NCBI RefSeq assembly: GCF_051014685.1
Contig: NW_027478875.1
Span: forward strand, 1-64,000
Source of the DNA: Ptiloglossa arizonensis
Taxonomy: Eukaryota; Arthropoda; Insecta; Hymenoptera; Colletidae
DNA: 64,000 nt
Direction: 5' to 3'
This document shows, piece by piece, positions 37,350 through 51,146 of the stretch (positions within the stretch are counted from its first letter, which is position 1; each line of letters opens with the position of its first letter). The notes below the pieces were generated by a model. That model saw only the letters and a program-made list of their open reading frames with translations. It ran no database searches and had not been told where the DNA came from. A program made the translations under genes and the position numbers.

Positions 37350-38550
37350 CGTTTGGAGCAGCAGTAGTGCGAACAGTTTGTTGTCTTCTTTACCATTTCT
37401 TGGCTTCAAACTCCCATATCTCGCGAACGGATTGACCAAACCCAGAAGTTCCTGCTGCGTCTGAAAGTAGAAACTCACCCGATTACAACGATATGCGTAT
37501 TTTTTCCCTAGGCCATTCTGGTTAAGCGTTTGGAGCAGCAGAATTGCGAAAAATGTTTTGCCTTCTCAACCATTTCTTGGCTTCAAACTCCCATATCTCG
37601 CGAACGGATTGACCTAACCCAAAAATTCCTATTGCATCTGAAAGTAGAAACTCGCCCGATTACAGCGGTATGTGTATTTTTCCCCTAGGCAATTCTGGTT
37701 AAGCGTTTGGAGCAGCAGAATTGCGAAAAATTTTTTGGCTTCTCAACCATTTCTTGGCTTCCAACTCCCATATCTCGCGAACGGATTGACTTAACCGAAA
37801 AATTCCTGTTGCATCTGAAAGTAGAAACTAGCCCGATTACAACGGTATGTGTATTTTTTCCCTAGGCCATTCTGGTTAAGCGTTTGGAGCAGCAGAATTG
37901 CGAAAAATTTTTTGCCTTCTCAACCATTTCTTGGCTTCAAACTCCCATATCTCGCGAACGGATTGACCAAACCCAGAAGTTCCTGCTGCGTCTGAAAGTA
38001 GAAACTCACCCGATTACAACGATATGCGTATTTTTTCCCTAGGCCATTCTGGTAAAGCGTTTGGAGCAGCAGAATTGCGAAAAATGTTTTGCCTTCTCAA
38101 CCATTTCGTGGCTTCAAACTCCCATATCTCGCGAACGGATTGACTTAACCCAAAAATTCCTATTGCATCTGAAAGTAGAAACTCGCCCGATTACAGTGGT
38201 ATGTGTATTTTTTCCCTAGGCAATTCTGGTTAAGCGTTTGGAGCAGCATAATTGCGAAAAATTTTTTGCATTCTCAACCATTTCTTGGCTTCAAACTCCC
38301 ATATCTCGCGAACGGATTGACCTAACCCAAAAATTCCTGTTGCATCTGAAAGTAGAAACTAGTCCGATTACAGCGGTATGTGTATTTTTTCCCTAGGCCA
38401 CTCTGGTTAAGTGTGTGGAGCAGCAGAATTGCGAAAAATTTTTTGCCTTCTCAACCATTTCTTGGCTTCAAACTCCCATATTTCGCGAACGGATTGACCT
38501 AACCCAAAAATTCCTGTTGCGTCTGAAAGTAGAAACTCGCCCGAATACAA
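37350..38550. repeat. Segment duplicated 43 units downstream (about 44960-46150)
   Basis: The private marker CTTCCAACTCCC occurs at 37759 and 45368. The offset is 7,609 bp, which is 43 x 177 minus the two bases lost at about 40104 and 44529. The flanking unit order is the same on both sides, with a few substitutions (ACAGTGG here, ACAGCGG there; GCATAATTG at about 38246 only here). End points are approximate. Confidence 0.75.
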
Positions 38551-40097
38551 CGGTATGTGTATTTTTTCCCTAGGCCATTCTAGTTAAGCGTTTGGAGCAG
38601 CAGTAGTGCGAACAGTTTGTTGTCTTCTTTCGCATTTCTTAGCTTCAAACTCCCATATCTCGCGAACGGATTGACCTAACCCAAAAATTCCTGTTGCATC
38701 TCAAAGAAGAAACTCGCCCGATTACAACGGTATGTGTATTTTCTCCCTAGCCCATTCTGGTTAAGAGTTTGGAGCAGCAGAATAGCGAAAAATTGTTTGC
38801 ATTCTCAACAATTTATTGGCTTCAAACTCCCATATCTCGCGAACGGATTGACCTAACCCAAAAATTCCTGTTGCGTCTGAAAGTAGAAACTCGCCCGATT
38901 ACAACGGTATGTGTATTTTTTCCCTAGGCCATTCTGGTTAAGCGTTTGGAGCAGCAGAATAGCGAAAAATTGTTTGCCTTCTCAACCATTTCTTGGCTTC
39001 AAACTCCCATATCTCGCGAACGGATTGACCTAACACAAAAATTCCTGTTGCGTCTGAAAGTAGAATCTCGCCCGATTACAACGGTATGTGTATTTTTTCC
39101 CTAGGCCATTCTGGTTAAGCGTTTGGAGCAGCAGAAGTGCGAAAAATTTGTTGTCTCCTTAACCATTTCTCAGCTTCAAACTCCCATATCTCGCGAACGG
39201 ATTGACCTAACCCAAAAGTTCCTATTGCATCTGAAAGTAGAAACTCGCCCGATTACAACGGTATATGTATTTTTTCCCTAGGCCATTCTGATTAAGCGTT
39301 TGGAGCAGCAGCATTGCGAAAAATTTTTTGCCTTCTCAACCATTTCTTGGCTTCAAACTCCCATATCTCGCGAACGGATTGACCAAACCCAGAAGTTCCT
39401 GCTGCGTCTGAAAGTAGAAACTCACCCGATTACAACGGTATGCGTATTTTTTCCCTAGGCCATTCTGGTTAAGCGATTGGAGCAGCAGAATTGCGAAAAA
39501 TGTTTTGCCTTCTCAACCATTTCTTGGCTTCAAACTCCCATATCTCGCGAACGGATTGACCTAACCCAAAAATTCCTATTGCATCTGAAAGTAGAAACTC
39601 GCCCGATTACAGCGGTATGTGTATTTTTTCCCTAGGCAATTCTGGTTAAGCGTTTGGAGCAGCAGAATTGCGAAAAATTTTTTGCCTTCTCAACCATTTC
39701 TTGGCTTCAAACTCCCATATCTCGCGAACGGATTGACCTAACCCAAAAATTCCTGTTGCATCTGAAAGTAGAAACTAGTCCGATTACAACGGTATGTGTA
39801 TTTTTTCCGTAGGCCATTCTGGTTAAGCGTGTGGAGCAGCAGAATTGCGAAAAATTTTTTGCCTTCTCAACCATTTCTTGGCTTCAAACTCCCATATTTC
39901 GCGAACGGATTGACCTAACCCAAAAATTCCTGTTGCGTCTGAAAGTAGAAACTCGCTCGATTACAACGGTAAGTGTATTTTTTCCCTAGGCCATTCTAGT
40001 TAAGCGTTTGGAGCAGCAGTAGTGCGAACAGTTTGTTGTCTTCTTTACCATTTCTTAGCTTCAAACTCCCATATCGCGCGAACGGATTGACCTAACC

Positions 40098-40108
40098 CAA
40101 AAACTCTG
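40098..40108 (+). other. 1-base deletion tracer (AAAAACTCTGTTGC), first of four
   Basis: AAAAACTCTGTTGC replaces AAAAATTCCTGTTGC. The same change occurs at about 44526, 47356 and 49303, always in the unit with CTCAAAGAAGAAAC that follows a GTAGTGCGAACAG unit. Sister units at about 38690, 35150 and 48957 keep the full length, so one event was spread by later copying. Confidence 0.88.
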
Positions 40109-42589
40109 TTGCTTCTCAAAGAAGAAACTCGCCCGATTACAACGGTATGTGTATTTTCTCCCTAGCCCATTCTGGTTAAGCGTTTGGAGCAGCAGAAGAG
40201 CGAAAAATTGTTTGCCTTCTCAACCATTTCTTGGCTTCAAACTCCCATATCTCGCGAACGGATTGACCTAACACAAAAATTCCTGTTGCGTCTGAAAGTA
40301 GAAACTCGCCCGATTACAACGGTATGTGTATTTTTTCCCTAGGCCATTCTAGTTAAGCGTTTGGAGCAGCAGTAGTGCGAACAGTTTGTTGTCTTCTTTA
40401 CCATTTCTTGGCTTCAAACTCCCATATCTCGCGAACGGATTGACCAAACCCAGAAGTTCCTGCTGCGTCTGAAAGTAGAAACTCACCCGATTACAACGAT
40501 ATGCGTATTTTTTCCCTAGGCCATTCTGGTTAAGCGTTTGGAGCAGAAGAATTGCGAAAAATGTTTTGCCTTCTCAACCATTTCTTGGCTTCAAACTCCC
40601 ATATCTCGCGAACGGATTGACTTAACCGAAAAATTCCTGTTGCATCTGAAAGTAGAAACTAGCCCGATTACAACGGTATGTGTATTTTTTCCCTAGGCCA
40701 TTCTGGTTAAGCGTTTGGAGCAGCAGAATTGCGAAAAATTTTTTGCCTTCTCAACCATTTCTTGGCTTCAAACTCCCATATCTCGCGAACGGATTGACCA
40801 AACCCAGAAGTTCCTGCTGCGTCTGAAAGTAGAAACTCACCCGATTACAACGATATGCGTATTTTTTCCCTAGGCCATTCTGGTAAAGCGTTTGGAGCAG
40901 CAGAATTGCGAAAAATGTTTTGCCTTCTCAACCATTTCGTGGCTTCAAACTCCCATATCTCGCGAACGGATTGACTTAACCCAAAAATTCCTATTGCATC
41001 TGAAAGTAGAAACTCGCCCGATTACAGCGGTATGTGTATTTTTTCCCTAGGCAATTCTGGTTAAGCGTTTGGAGCAGCAGAATTGCGAAAAATTTTTTGC
41101 CTTCTCAACCATTTCTTGGCTTCAAACTCCCATATTTCGGGAACGGATTGACCTAACCCAAAAATTCCTGTTGCGTCTGAAAGTAGAAACTCGCCCGATT
41201 ACAACGGTATGTGTATTTTTTCCCTAGGCCATTCTAGTTAAGCGTTTGGAGCAGCAGTAGTGCGAACAGTTTGTTGTCTTCTTTACCATTTCTTAGCTTC
41301 AAACTCCCATATCTCGCGAACGGATTGACCTAACCCAAAAATTCCTGTTGCATCTGAAAGAAGAAACTCGCCCGATTACAACGGTATGTGTATTTTTTCC
41401 CTAGGCCATTCTGGTCAAGCGTTTGAAGCAGCAGAATAGCGAACAATTTTTTGCCTTCTCAACCATTTCTTGGCTTCAAACTCCCATATCTCGCGAACGG
41501 ATTGACCTAACCCAAAAATTCCTGTTGCGTCTGAAAGTAGAAACACGCCCGATTACGACGGTATGTGTATTTTTTCCCTAGGCCATTCTGGTCAAGCGTT
41601 TGGAGCAGCAGAAGTGCGAAAAATTTGTTGCCTTCTTAACCATTTCTTAGCTTCAAACTCCCATATCTCGCGAACGGATTGACCTAATCCAAAAATTCCT
41701 ATTGCATCTGATAATAGAAACTCGCCCGATTACAACAGTATGTGTATTTTTTCCCTAGGCCATTCTGGTCAAGCGTTTGAAGCAGCAGAATAGCGAAAAA
41801 TTTTTTGCCTCCTCAACCATTTCTTGGCTTCAAACTGCCATATCTAGCGAACGGATTGACCTAACCCAAAAATTCCTGTTGCATCTGAAAGTAGAAACTC
41901 GCCCGATTACAACGGTATGTGTATTTTTTCCCTAGGCAATTCTGGTTAGGCGTTTGGAGCAGCAGAATTGCGAAAAATTTTTTGCCTTCTCAACCATTTC
42001 TTGGTTTCAAACTCCCATATCTCGCGAACGGATTGACCAAACCCAGAAGTTCCTGCTGCGTCTGAAAGTAGAAACTCACCCGATTACAACGATATGCGTA
42101 TTTTTTCCCTAGGCCATTCTGGTAAAGCGTTTGGAGCAGCAGAATTGCGAAAAATGTTTTGCCTTCTCAACCATTTCTTGGCTTCAAACTCCCATATCTC
42201 GCGAACGGATTGACCTAACCCAAAAATTCCTATTGCATCTGAAAGTAGAAACTCGCCCGATTACAGCGGTATGTGTATTTTTTCCCTAGGCAATTCTGGA
42301 TAAGCGTTTGGAGCAGCAGAATTGCGAAAAATTTTTTGCCTTCTCAACCATTTCTTGGCTTCATACTCCCATATCTCGCGAACGGATTGACCTAACCCAA
42401 AAATTCCTGTTGCATCTGAAAGTAGAAACTCGTCCGATTACAACGGTATGTGTATTTTTTCCCTAGGCCATTCTGGTTAAGCGTGTGGAGCAGCAGAATT
42501 GCGAAAAATTTTTTGCCTTCTCAACCATTTCTTGGCTTCAAACTCCCATATTTCGCGAACGGATTGACCTAACCCAAAAATTCCTGTTG

Positions 42590-45420
42590 CATCTGAAAGT
42601 AGAAACTAGCCCGATTACAACGGTATGTGTATTTTTTCCCTAGGCCATTCTGGTTAAGCGTTTGGAGCAGCAGAATTGCGAAAAATTTTTTGCCTTCTCA
42701 ACCATTTCTTGGCTTCAAACTCCCATATCTCGCGAACGGATTGACCAAACCCAGAAGTTCCTGCTGCGTCTGAAAGTAGAAACTCACCCGATTACAACGA
42801 TATGCGTATTTTTTCCCTAGGCCATTCTGGTTAAGCGTTTGGAGCAGCAGAATTGCGAAAAATGTTTTGCCTTCTCAACCATTTCGTGGCTTCAAACTCC
42901 CATATCTCGCGAACGGATTGACTTAACCCAAAAATTCCTATTGCATCTGAAAGTAGAAACTCGCCCGATTACAGCGGTATGTGTATTTTTTCCCTAGGCA
43001 ATTCTGGTTAAGCGTTTGGAGCAGCAGAATTGCGAAAAATTTTTTGCATTCTCAACCATTTCTTGGCTTCAAACTCCCATATCTCGCGAACGGATTGACC
43101 TAACCCAAAAATTCCTGTTGCATCTGAAAGTAGAAACTAGTCCGATTACAGCGGTATGTGTATTTTTTCCCTAGGCCACTCTGGTTAAGTGTGTGGAGCA
43201 GCAGAATTGCGAAAAATTTTTTGCCTTCTCAACCATTTCTTGGCTTCAAACTCCCATATTTCGCGAACGGATTGACCTAACCCAAAAATTCCTGTTGCGT
43301 CTGAAAGTAGAAACTCTCCCGATTATAACGGTATGTGTATTTTTTCCCTAGGCCATTCTGGTTAAGCGTTTGGAGCAGCAGAATAGCGAAAAATTGTTTG
43401 CCTTCTCAACAATTTCTTGGCTTCAAACTCCCATATCTCGCGAACGGATTGACCTAACACAAAAATTCCTGTTGCGTCTGAAAGTAGAATCTCGCCCGAT
43501 TACAACGGTATGTGTATTTTTTCCCTAGGCCATTCTGGTTAAGCGTTTGGAGCAGCAGAAGTGCGAAAAATTTGTTGTCTCCTTAACCATTTCTCAGCTT
43601 CAAACTCCCATATCTCGCGAACGGATTGACCTAACCCAAAAATTCCTATTGCATCTGAAAGTAGAAACTCGCCCGATTACAACGGTATATGTATTTTTTC
43701 CCTAGGCCATTCTGATTAAGCGTTTGGAGCAGCAGCATTGCGAAAAATTTTTTGCTTTCTCAACCATTTCTTGGCTTCAAACTCCCATATCTCGCGAACG
43801 GATTGACCAAACCCAGAAGTTCCTGCTGCGTCTGAAAGTAGAAACTCACCCGATTACAACGGTATGCGTATTTTTTCCCTAGGCCATTCTGGTTAAGCGA
43901 TTGGAGCAGCAGAATTGCGAAAAATGTTTTGCCTTCTCAACCATTTCTTGGCTTCATACTCCCATATCTCGCGAACGGATTGACCTAACCCAAAAATTCC
44001 TATTGCATCTGAAAGTAGAAACTCGCCCGATTACAGCGGTATGTGTATTTTTTCCCTAGGCAATTCTGGTTAAGCGTTTGGAGCAGCAGAATTGCGAAAA
44101 ATTTTTTGCCTTCTCAACCATTTCTTGGCTTCAATCTCCCATATCTCGCGAACGGATTGACCTAACCCAAAAATTCCTGTTGCATCTGAAAGTAGAAACT
44201 AGTCCGATTACAACGGTATGTGTATTTTTTCCCTAGGCCATTCTGGTTAAGCGTGTGGAGCAGCAGAATTGCGAAAAATTTTTTGCCTTCTCAACCATTT
44301 CTTGGCTTCAAACTCCCATATTTCGCGAACGGATTGACCTAACCCAAAAATTCCTGTTGCGTCTGAAAGTAGAAACTCGCCCGATTACAACGGTATGTGT
44401 ATTTTTTCCCTAGGCCATTCTAGTTAAGCGTTTGGAGCAGCAGTAGTGCGAACAGTTTGTTGTCTTCTTTACCATTTCTTAGCTTCAAACTCCCATATCT
44501 CGCGAACGGATTGACCTAACCCAAAAACTCTGTTGCATCTCAAAGAAGAAACTCGCCCGATTACAACGGTATGTGTATTTTCTCCCTAGCCCATTCTGGT
44601 TAAGAGTTTGGAGCAGCAGAATAGCGAAAAATTGTTTGCATTCTCAACAATTTATTGGCTTCAAACTCCCATATCTCGCGAACGGATTGACCTAACCCAA
44701 TAATTCCTGTTGCGTCTGAAAGTAGAAACTCGCCCGATTACAACGGTATGTGTATTTTTTCCCTAGGCCATTCTGGTTAAGCGTTTGGAGCAGCAGAATT
44801 GCGAAAAATTTTTTGCCTTCTCAACCATTTCTTGGCTTCAAACTCCCATATTTCGCGAACGGATTGACCTAACCCAAAAATTCCGGTTTCGTCTGAAAGT
44901 AGAAACTCGCCCGATTACAACGGTATGTGTATTTTTTCCCTAGGCCATTCTAGTTAAGCGTTTGGAGCAGCAGTAGTGCGAACAGTTTGTTGTCTTCTTT
45001 ACCATTTCTTGGCTTCAAACTCCCATATCTCGCGAACGGATTGACCAAACCCAGAAGTTCCTGCTGCGTCTGAAAGTAGAAACTCACCCGATTACAACGA
45101 TATGCGTATTTTTTCCCTAGGCCATTCTGGTTAAGCGTTTGGAGCAGCAGAATTGCGAAAAATGTTTTGCCTTCTCAACCATTTCTTGGCTTCAAACTCC
45201 CATATCTCGCGAACGGATTGACCTAACCCAAAAATTCCTATTGCATCTGAAAGTAGAAACTCGCCCGATTACAGCGGTATGTGTATTTTTCCCCTAGGCA
45301 ATTCTGGTTAAGCGTTTGGAGCAGCAGAATTGCGAAAAATTTTTTGGCTTCTCAACCATTTCTTGGCTTCCAACTCCCATATCTCGCGAACGGATTGACT
45401 TAACCGAAAAATTCCTGTTG
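42590..45420. repeat. 16-unit HOR, first copy (2,831 bp)
   Basis: Markers such as CTCTCCCGATT (43314 and 46145), CTCCTTAACCATTTCTCAGC, CAGCATTGCG, AAGCGATTGG and AAGAGTTTGG recur at +2,831 bp, which is 16 x 177 minus the 1-base loss near 44529. Related but less regular versions of the same units are found from about 38.75 kb. Confidence 0.82.
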
Positions 45421-47620
45421 CATCTGAAAGTAGAAACTAGCCCGATTACAACGGTATGTGTATTTTTTCCCTAGGCCATTCTGGTTAAGCGTTTGGAGCA
45501 GCAGAATTGCGAAAAATTTTTTGCCTTCTCAACCATTTCTTGGCTTCAAACTCCCATATCTCGCGAACGGATTGACCAAACCCAGAAGTTCCTGCTGCGT
45601 CTGAAAGTAGAAACTCACCCGATTACAACGATATGCGTAGTTTTTCCCTAGGCCATTCTGGTAAAGCGTTTGGAGCAGCAGAATTGCGAAAAATGTTTTG
45701 CCTTCTCAACCATTTCGTGGCTTCAAACTCCCATATCTCGCGAACGGATTGACTTAACCCAAAAATTCCTATTGCATCTGAAAGTAGAAACTCGCCCGAT
45801 TACAGCGGTATGTGTATTTTTTCCCTAGGCAATTCTGGTTAAGCGTTTGGAGCAGCAGAATTGCGAAAAATTTTTTGCATTCTCAACCATTTCTTGGCTT
45901 CAAACTCCCATATCTCGCGAACGGATTGACCTAACCCAAAAATTCCTGTTGCATCTGAAAGTAGAAACTAGTCCGATTACAGCGGTATGTGTATTTTTTC
46001 CCTAGGCCACTCTGGTTAAGTGTGTGGAGCAGCAGAATTGCGAAAAATTTTTTGCCTTCTCAACCATTTCTTGGCTTCAAACTCCCATATTTCGCGAACG
46101 GATTGACCTAACCCAAAAATTCCTGTTGCGTCTGAAAGTAGAAACTCTCCCGATTACAACGGTATGTGTATTTTTTCCCTAGGCCATTCTGGTTAAGCGT
46201 TTGGAGCAGCAGAATAGCGAAAAATTGTTTGCCTTCTCAACCGTTTCTTGGCTTCAAACTCCCATATCTCGCGAACGGATTGACCTAACACAAAAATTCC
46301 TGTTGCGTCTGAAAGTAGAATCTCGCCCGATTACAACGGTATGTGTATTTTTTCCCTAGGCCGTTCTGGTTAAGCGTTTGGAGCAGCAGAAGTGCGAAAA
46401 ATTTGTTGTCTCCTTAACCATTTCTCAGCTTCAAACTCACATATCTCGCGAACGGATTGACCTAACCCAAAAATTCCTATTGCATCTGAAAGTAGAAACT
46501 CGCCCGATCACAACGGTATATGTATTTTTTCCCTAGGCCATTCTGATTAAGCGTTTGGAGCAGCAGCATTGCGAAAAATTTTTTGCTTTCTCAACCATTT
46601 CTTGGCTTCAAACTCCCATATCTCGCGAACGGATTGACCAAACCCAGAAGTTCCTGCTGCGTCTGAAAGTAGAAACTCACCCGATTACAACGGTATGCGT
46701 ATTTTTTCCCTAGGCCATTCTGGTTAAGCGATTGGAGCAGCAGAATTGCGAAAAATGTTTTGCCTTCTCAACCATTTCTTGGCTTCAAACTCCCATATCT
46801 CGAGAACGGATTGACCTAACCCAAAAATTCCTATTGCATCTGAAAGTAGAAACTAGCCCGATTACAGCGGTATGTGTATTTTTTCCCTAGGCAATTCTGG
46901 TTAAGCGTTTGGAGCAGCAGAATTGCGAAAAATTTTTTGCCTTCTCAACCATTCCTTGGCTTCAATCTCCCATATCTCGCGAACGGATTGACCTAACCCA
47001 AAAATTCCTGTTGCATCTGAAAGTAGAAACTAGTCCGATTACAACGGTATGTGTATTTTTTCCCTAGGCCATTCTGGTTAAGCGTGTGGAGCAGCAGAAT
47101 TGCGAAAAATTTTTTGCCTTCTCAACCATTTCTTGGCTTCAAACTCCCATATTTCGCGAACGGATTGACCTAACCCAAAAATTCCTGTTGCGTCTGAAAG
47201 TAGAAACTCGCCCGATTACAACGGTATGTGTATTTTTTCCCTAGGCCATTCTAGTTAAGCGTTTGGAGCAGCAGTAGTGCGAACAGTTTGTTGTCTTCTT
47301 TACCATTTCTTAGCTTCAAACTCCCATATCTCGCGAACGGATTGACCTAACCCAAAAACTCTGTTGCATCTCAAAGAAGAAACTCGCCCGATTACAACGG
47401 TATGTGTATTTTCTCCCTAGCCCATTCTGGTTAAGAGTTTGGAGCAGCAGAATAGCGAAAAATTGTTTGCATTCTCAACAATTTATTGGCTTCAAACTCC
47501 CATATCTCGCGAACGGATTGACCTAACCCAATAATTCCTGTTGCGTCTGAAAGTAGAAACTCGCCCGATTACAACGGTATGTGTACTTTTTCCCTAGGCC
47601 ATTCTGGTTAAGCGTTTGGA
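45421..47620. repeat. 16-unit HOR, second partial copy
   Basis: Follows the order of 42590-44790 at +2,831 bp. The match ends near 47620, where the partner has AATTGCG while this copy has AATGCGCG, a 1-base gain. It carries its own substitutions (TCAAACTCACATATC near 46438, CGATCACAACGG near 46507, ATTCCTTGGC near 46953). Confidence 0.8.
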
Positions 47621-49199
47621 GCAGCAGAATGCGCGAAAAATTGTTTGCCTTCTCAACCATTTCTTGGCTTCAAACTCCCATATCTCGCGAACGGATTGAC
47701 CTAACACAAAAATTCCTGTTGCGTCTGAAAGTAGAATCTCGCCCGATTACAACGGTATGTGTATTTTTTCCCTAGGCCATTCTGGTTAAGCGTTTGGAGC
47801 AACAGAAGTGCGAAAAATTTGTTGTCTCCTTAACCATTTCTCAGCTTCAAACTCCCATATCTCGCGAACGGATTGACCTAACCCAAAAATTCCTATTGCA
47901 TCTGAAAGTAGAAACTCGTCCGATTACAACGGTATGTGTATTTTTTCCCTAGGCCATTCTGGTTAAGCGTGTGGAGCAGCAGAATTGCGAAAAATTTTTT
48001 GCCTTCTCAACCATTTCTTGGCTTCAAACTCCCATATTTCGCGAACGGATTGACCTAACCCAAAAATTCCTGTTGCGTCTGAAAGTAGAAACTCGCCCGA
48101 TTACAACGGTATGTGTATTTTTTCCCTAGGCCATTCTGATTAAGCGTTTGGAGCAGCAGCATTGCGAAAAATTTTTTGCCTTCTCAACCATTTCTTGGCT
48201 TCAAACTCCCATATCTCGCGAACGGATTGACCAAACCCAGAAGTTCCTGCTGCGTCTGAAAGTAGAAACTCACCCGATTACAACGATATGCGTATTTTTT
48301 CCCTAGGCCATTCTGGTTAAGCGTTTGGAGCAGCAGAATTGCGAAAAATGTTTTGCCTTCTCAACCATTTCTTGGCTTCAAACTCCCATATCTCGCGAAC
48401 GGATTGACCTAACCCAAAAATTCCTATTGCATCTGAAAGTAGAAACTCGCCCGATTACAGCGGTATGTGTATTTTTTCCCTAGGCAATTCTGGTTAAGCG
48501 TTTGGAGCAGCAGAATTGCGAAAAATTTTTTGCCTTCTCAACCATTTCTTGGCTTCAAACTCCCATATCTCGCGAACGGATTGACATAACCCAAAAATTC
48601 CTGTTGCATCTGAAAGTAGAAACTAGTCCGATTACAACGGTATGTGTATTTTTTCCCTAGGCCATTCTGGTTAAGCGTGTGGAGCAGCAGAATTGCGAAA
48701 AATTTTTTGCCTTCTCAACCATTTCTTGGCTTCAAACTCCCATATTTCGCGAACGGATTGACCTAACCCAAAAATTTCTGTTGCGTCTGAAAGTAGAAAC
48801 TCGCCCGATTACAACGGTATGTGTATTTTTACCCTAGGCCATTCTAGTTAAGCGTTTGGAGCAGCAGTAGTGCGAACAGTTTGTTGTCTTCTTTACCATT
48901 TCTTAGCTTCAAACTCCCATATCTCGCGAACGGATTGACCTAACCCAAAAATTCCTGTTGCATCTCAAAGAAGAAACTCGCCCGATTACAACGGTATGTG
49001 TATTTTCTCCCTAGCCCATTCTGGTTAAGAGTTTGGAGCAGCAGAATAGCGAAAAATTGTTTGCATTCTCAACAATTTATTGGCTTCAAACTCCCATATC
49101 TCGCGAACGGATTGACCTAACCCAATAATTCGTGTTGCGTCTGAAAGTAGAAACTCGCCCGATTACAACGGTATGTGTATTTTTTCCCTAGGCCATTCT
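47253..49199. repeat. 11-unit duplication, first copy (1,947 bp)
   Basis: Repeats at 49200-51146 with offset 1,947 (11 x 177) and only a few substitutions. Shared rare markers are GTGTACTTTTTCCC (47581/49528), the 1-base gain AATGCGCG (47629/49576), GACATAACCC (48583/50530), TTTTTACCCTAGG (48827/50774) and AATTCGTGTT (49129/51076). The first copy has GCAACAGAAG at 47799 where the second has GCAGCAGAAG. Confidence 0.88.
47629..47636 (+). other. 1-base insertion tracer (AATGCGCG)
   Basis: CAGAATGCGCGAAAAATTG replaces CAGAATAGCGAAAAATTG. It occurs only here and at 49576, the two copies of the 11-unit duplication. The extra base brings an ATG at 47581 (and 49528) into a 64-codon frame; it is not considered coding. 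Confidence 0.88.
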
Positions 49200-51146
49200 A
49201 GTTAAGCGTTTGGAGCAGCAGTAGTGCGAACAGTTTGTTGTCTTCTTTACCATTTCTTAGCTTCAAACTCCCATATCTCGCGAACGGATTGACCTAACCC
49301 AAAAACTCTGTTGCATCTCAAAGAAGAAACTCGCCCGATTACAACGGTATGTGTATTTTCTCCCTAGCCCATTCTGGTTAAGAGTTTGGAGCAGCAGAAT
49401 AGCGAAAAATTGTTTGCATTCTCAACAATTTATTGGCTTCAAACTCCCATATCTCGCGAACGGATTGACCTAACCCAATAATTCCTGTTGCGTCTGAAAG
49501 TAGAAACTCGCCCGATTACAACGGTATGTGTACTTTTTCCCTAGGCCATTCTGGTTAAGCGTTTGGAGCAGCAGAATGCGCGAAAAATTGTTTGCCTTCT
49601 CAACCATTTCTTGGCTTCAAACTCCCATATCTCGCGAACGGATTGACCTAACACAAAAATTCCTGTTGCGTCTGAAAGTAGAATCTCGCCCGATTACAAC
49701 GGTATGTGTATTTTTTCCCTAGGCCATTCTGGTTAAGCGTTTGGAGCAGCAGAAGTGCGAAAAATTTGTTGTCTCCTTAACCATTTCTCAGCTTCAAACT
49801 CCCATATCTCGCGAACGGATTGACCTAACCCAAAAATTCCTATTGCATCTGAAAGTAGAAACTCGTCCGATTACAACGGTATGTGTATTTTTTCCCTAGG
49901 CCATTCTGGTTAAGCGTGTGGAGCAGCAGAATTGCGAAAAATTTTTTGCCTTCTCAACCATTTCTTGGCTTCAAACTCCCATATTTCGCGAACGGATTGA
50001 CCTAACCCAAAAATTCCTGTTGCGTCTGAAAGTAGAAACTCGCCCGATTACAACGGTATGTGTATTTTTTCCCTAGGCCATTCTGATTAAGCGTTTGGAG
50101 CAGCAGCATTGCGAAAAATTTTTTGCCTTCTCAACCATTTCTTGGCTTCAAACTCCCATATCTCGCGAACGGATTGACCAAACCCAGAAGTTCCTGCTGC
50201 GTCTGAAAGGAGAAACTCACCCGATTACAACGATATGCGTATTTTTTCCCTAGGCCATTCTGGTTAAGCGTTTGGAGCAGCAGAATTGCGAAAAATGTTT
50301 TGCCTTCTCAACCATTTCTTGGCTTCAAACTCCCATATCTCGCGAACGGATTGACCTAACCCAAAAATTCCTATTGCATCTGAAAGTAGAAACTCGCCCG
50401 ATTACAGCGGTATGTGTATTTTTTCCCTAGGCAATTCTGGTTAAGCGTTTGGAGCAGCAGAATTGCGAAAAATTTTTTGCCTTCTCAACCATTTCTTGGC
50501 TTCAAACTCCCATATCTCGCGAACGGATTGACATAACCCAAAAATTCCTGTTGCATCTGAAAGTAGAAACTAGTCCGATTACAACGGTATGTGTATTTTT
50601 TCCCTAGGCCATTCTGGTTAAGCGTGTGGAGCAGCAGAATTGCGAAAAATTTTTTGCCTTCTCAACCATTTCTTGGCTTCAAACTCCCATATTTCGCGAA
50701 CGGATTGACCTAACCCAAAAATTTCTGTTGCGTCTGAAAGTAGAAACTCGCCCGATTACAACGGTATGTGTATTTTTACCCTAGGCCATTCTAGTTAAGC
50801 GTTTGGAGCAGCAGTAGTGCGAACAGTTTGTTGTCTTCTTTACCATTTCTTAGCTTCAAACTCCCATATCTCGCGAACGGATTGACCTAACCCAAAAATT
50901 CCTGTTGCATCTCAAAGAAGAAACTCGCCCGATTACAACGGTATGTGTATTTTCTCCCTAGCCCATTCTGGTTAAGAGTTTGGAGCAGCAGAATAGCGAA
51001 AAATTGTTTGCATTCTCAACAATTTATTGGCTTCAAACTCCCATATCTCGCGAACGGATTGACCTAACCCAATAATTCGTGTTGCGTCTGAAAGTAGAAA
51101 CTCGCCCGATTACAACGGTATGTGTATTTTTTCCCTAGGCCATTCT
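49200..51146. repeat. 11-unit duplication, second copy (1,947 bp)
   Basis: Copy of 47253-49199; the match ends at 51147 (G here, A in the partner). A private substitution is GAAAGGAGAAAC near 50208. Every rare marker of the first copy is kept, including both indels, so the duplication is younger than those indels. Confidence 0.87.

Noticed and set aside
47581..47775. Forward frame of 64 codons with ATG (also at 49528-49722)
   Set aside because: Created by the 1-base gain AATGCGCG that shifts into the satellite's open frame; identical copies come from the 11-unit duplication.
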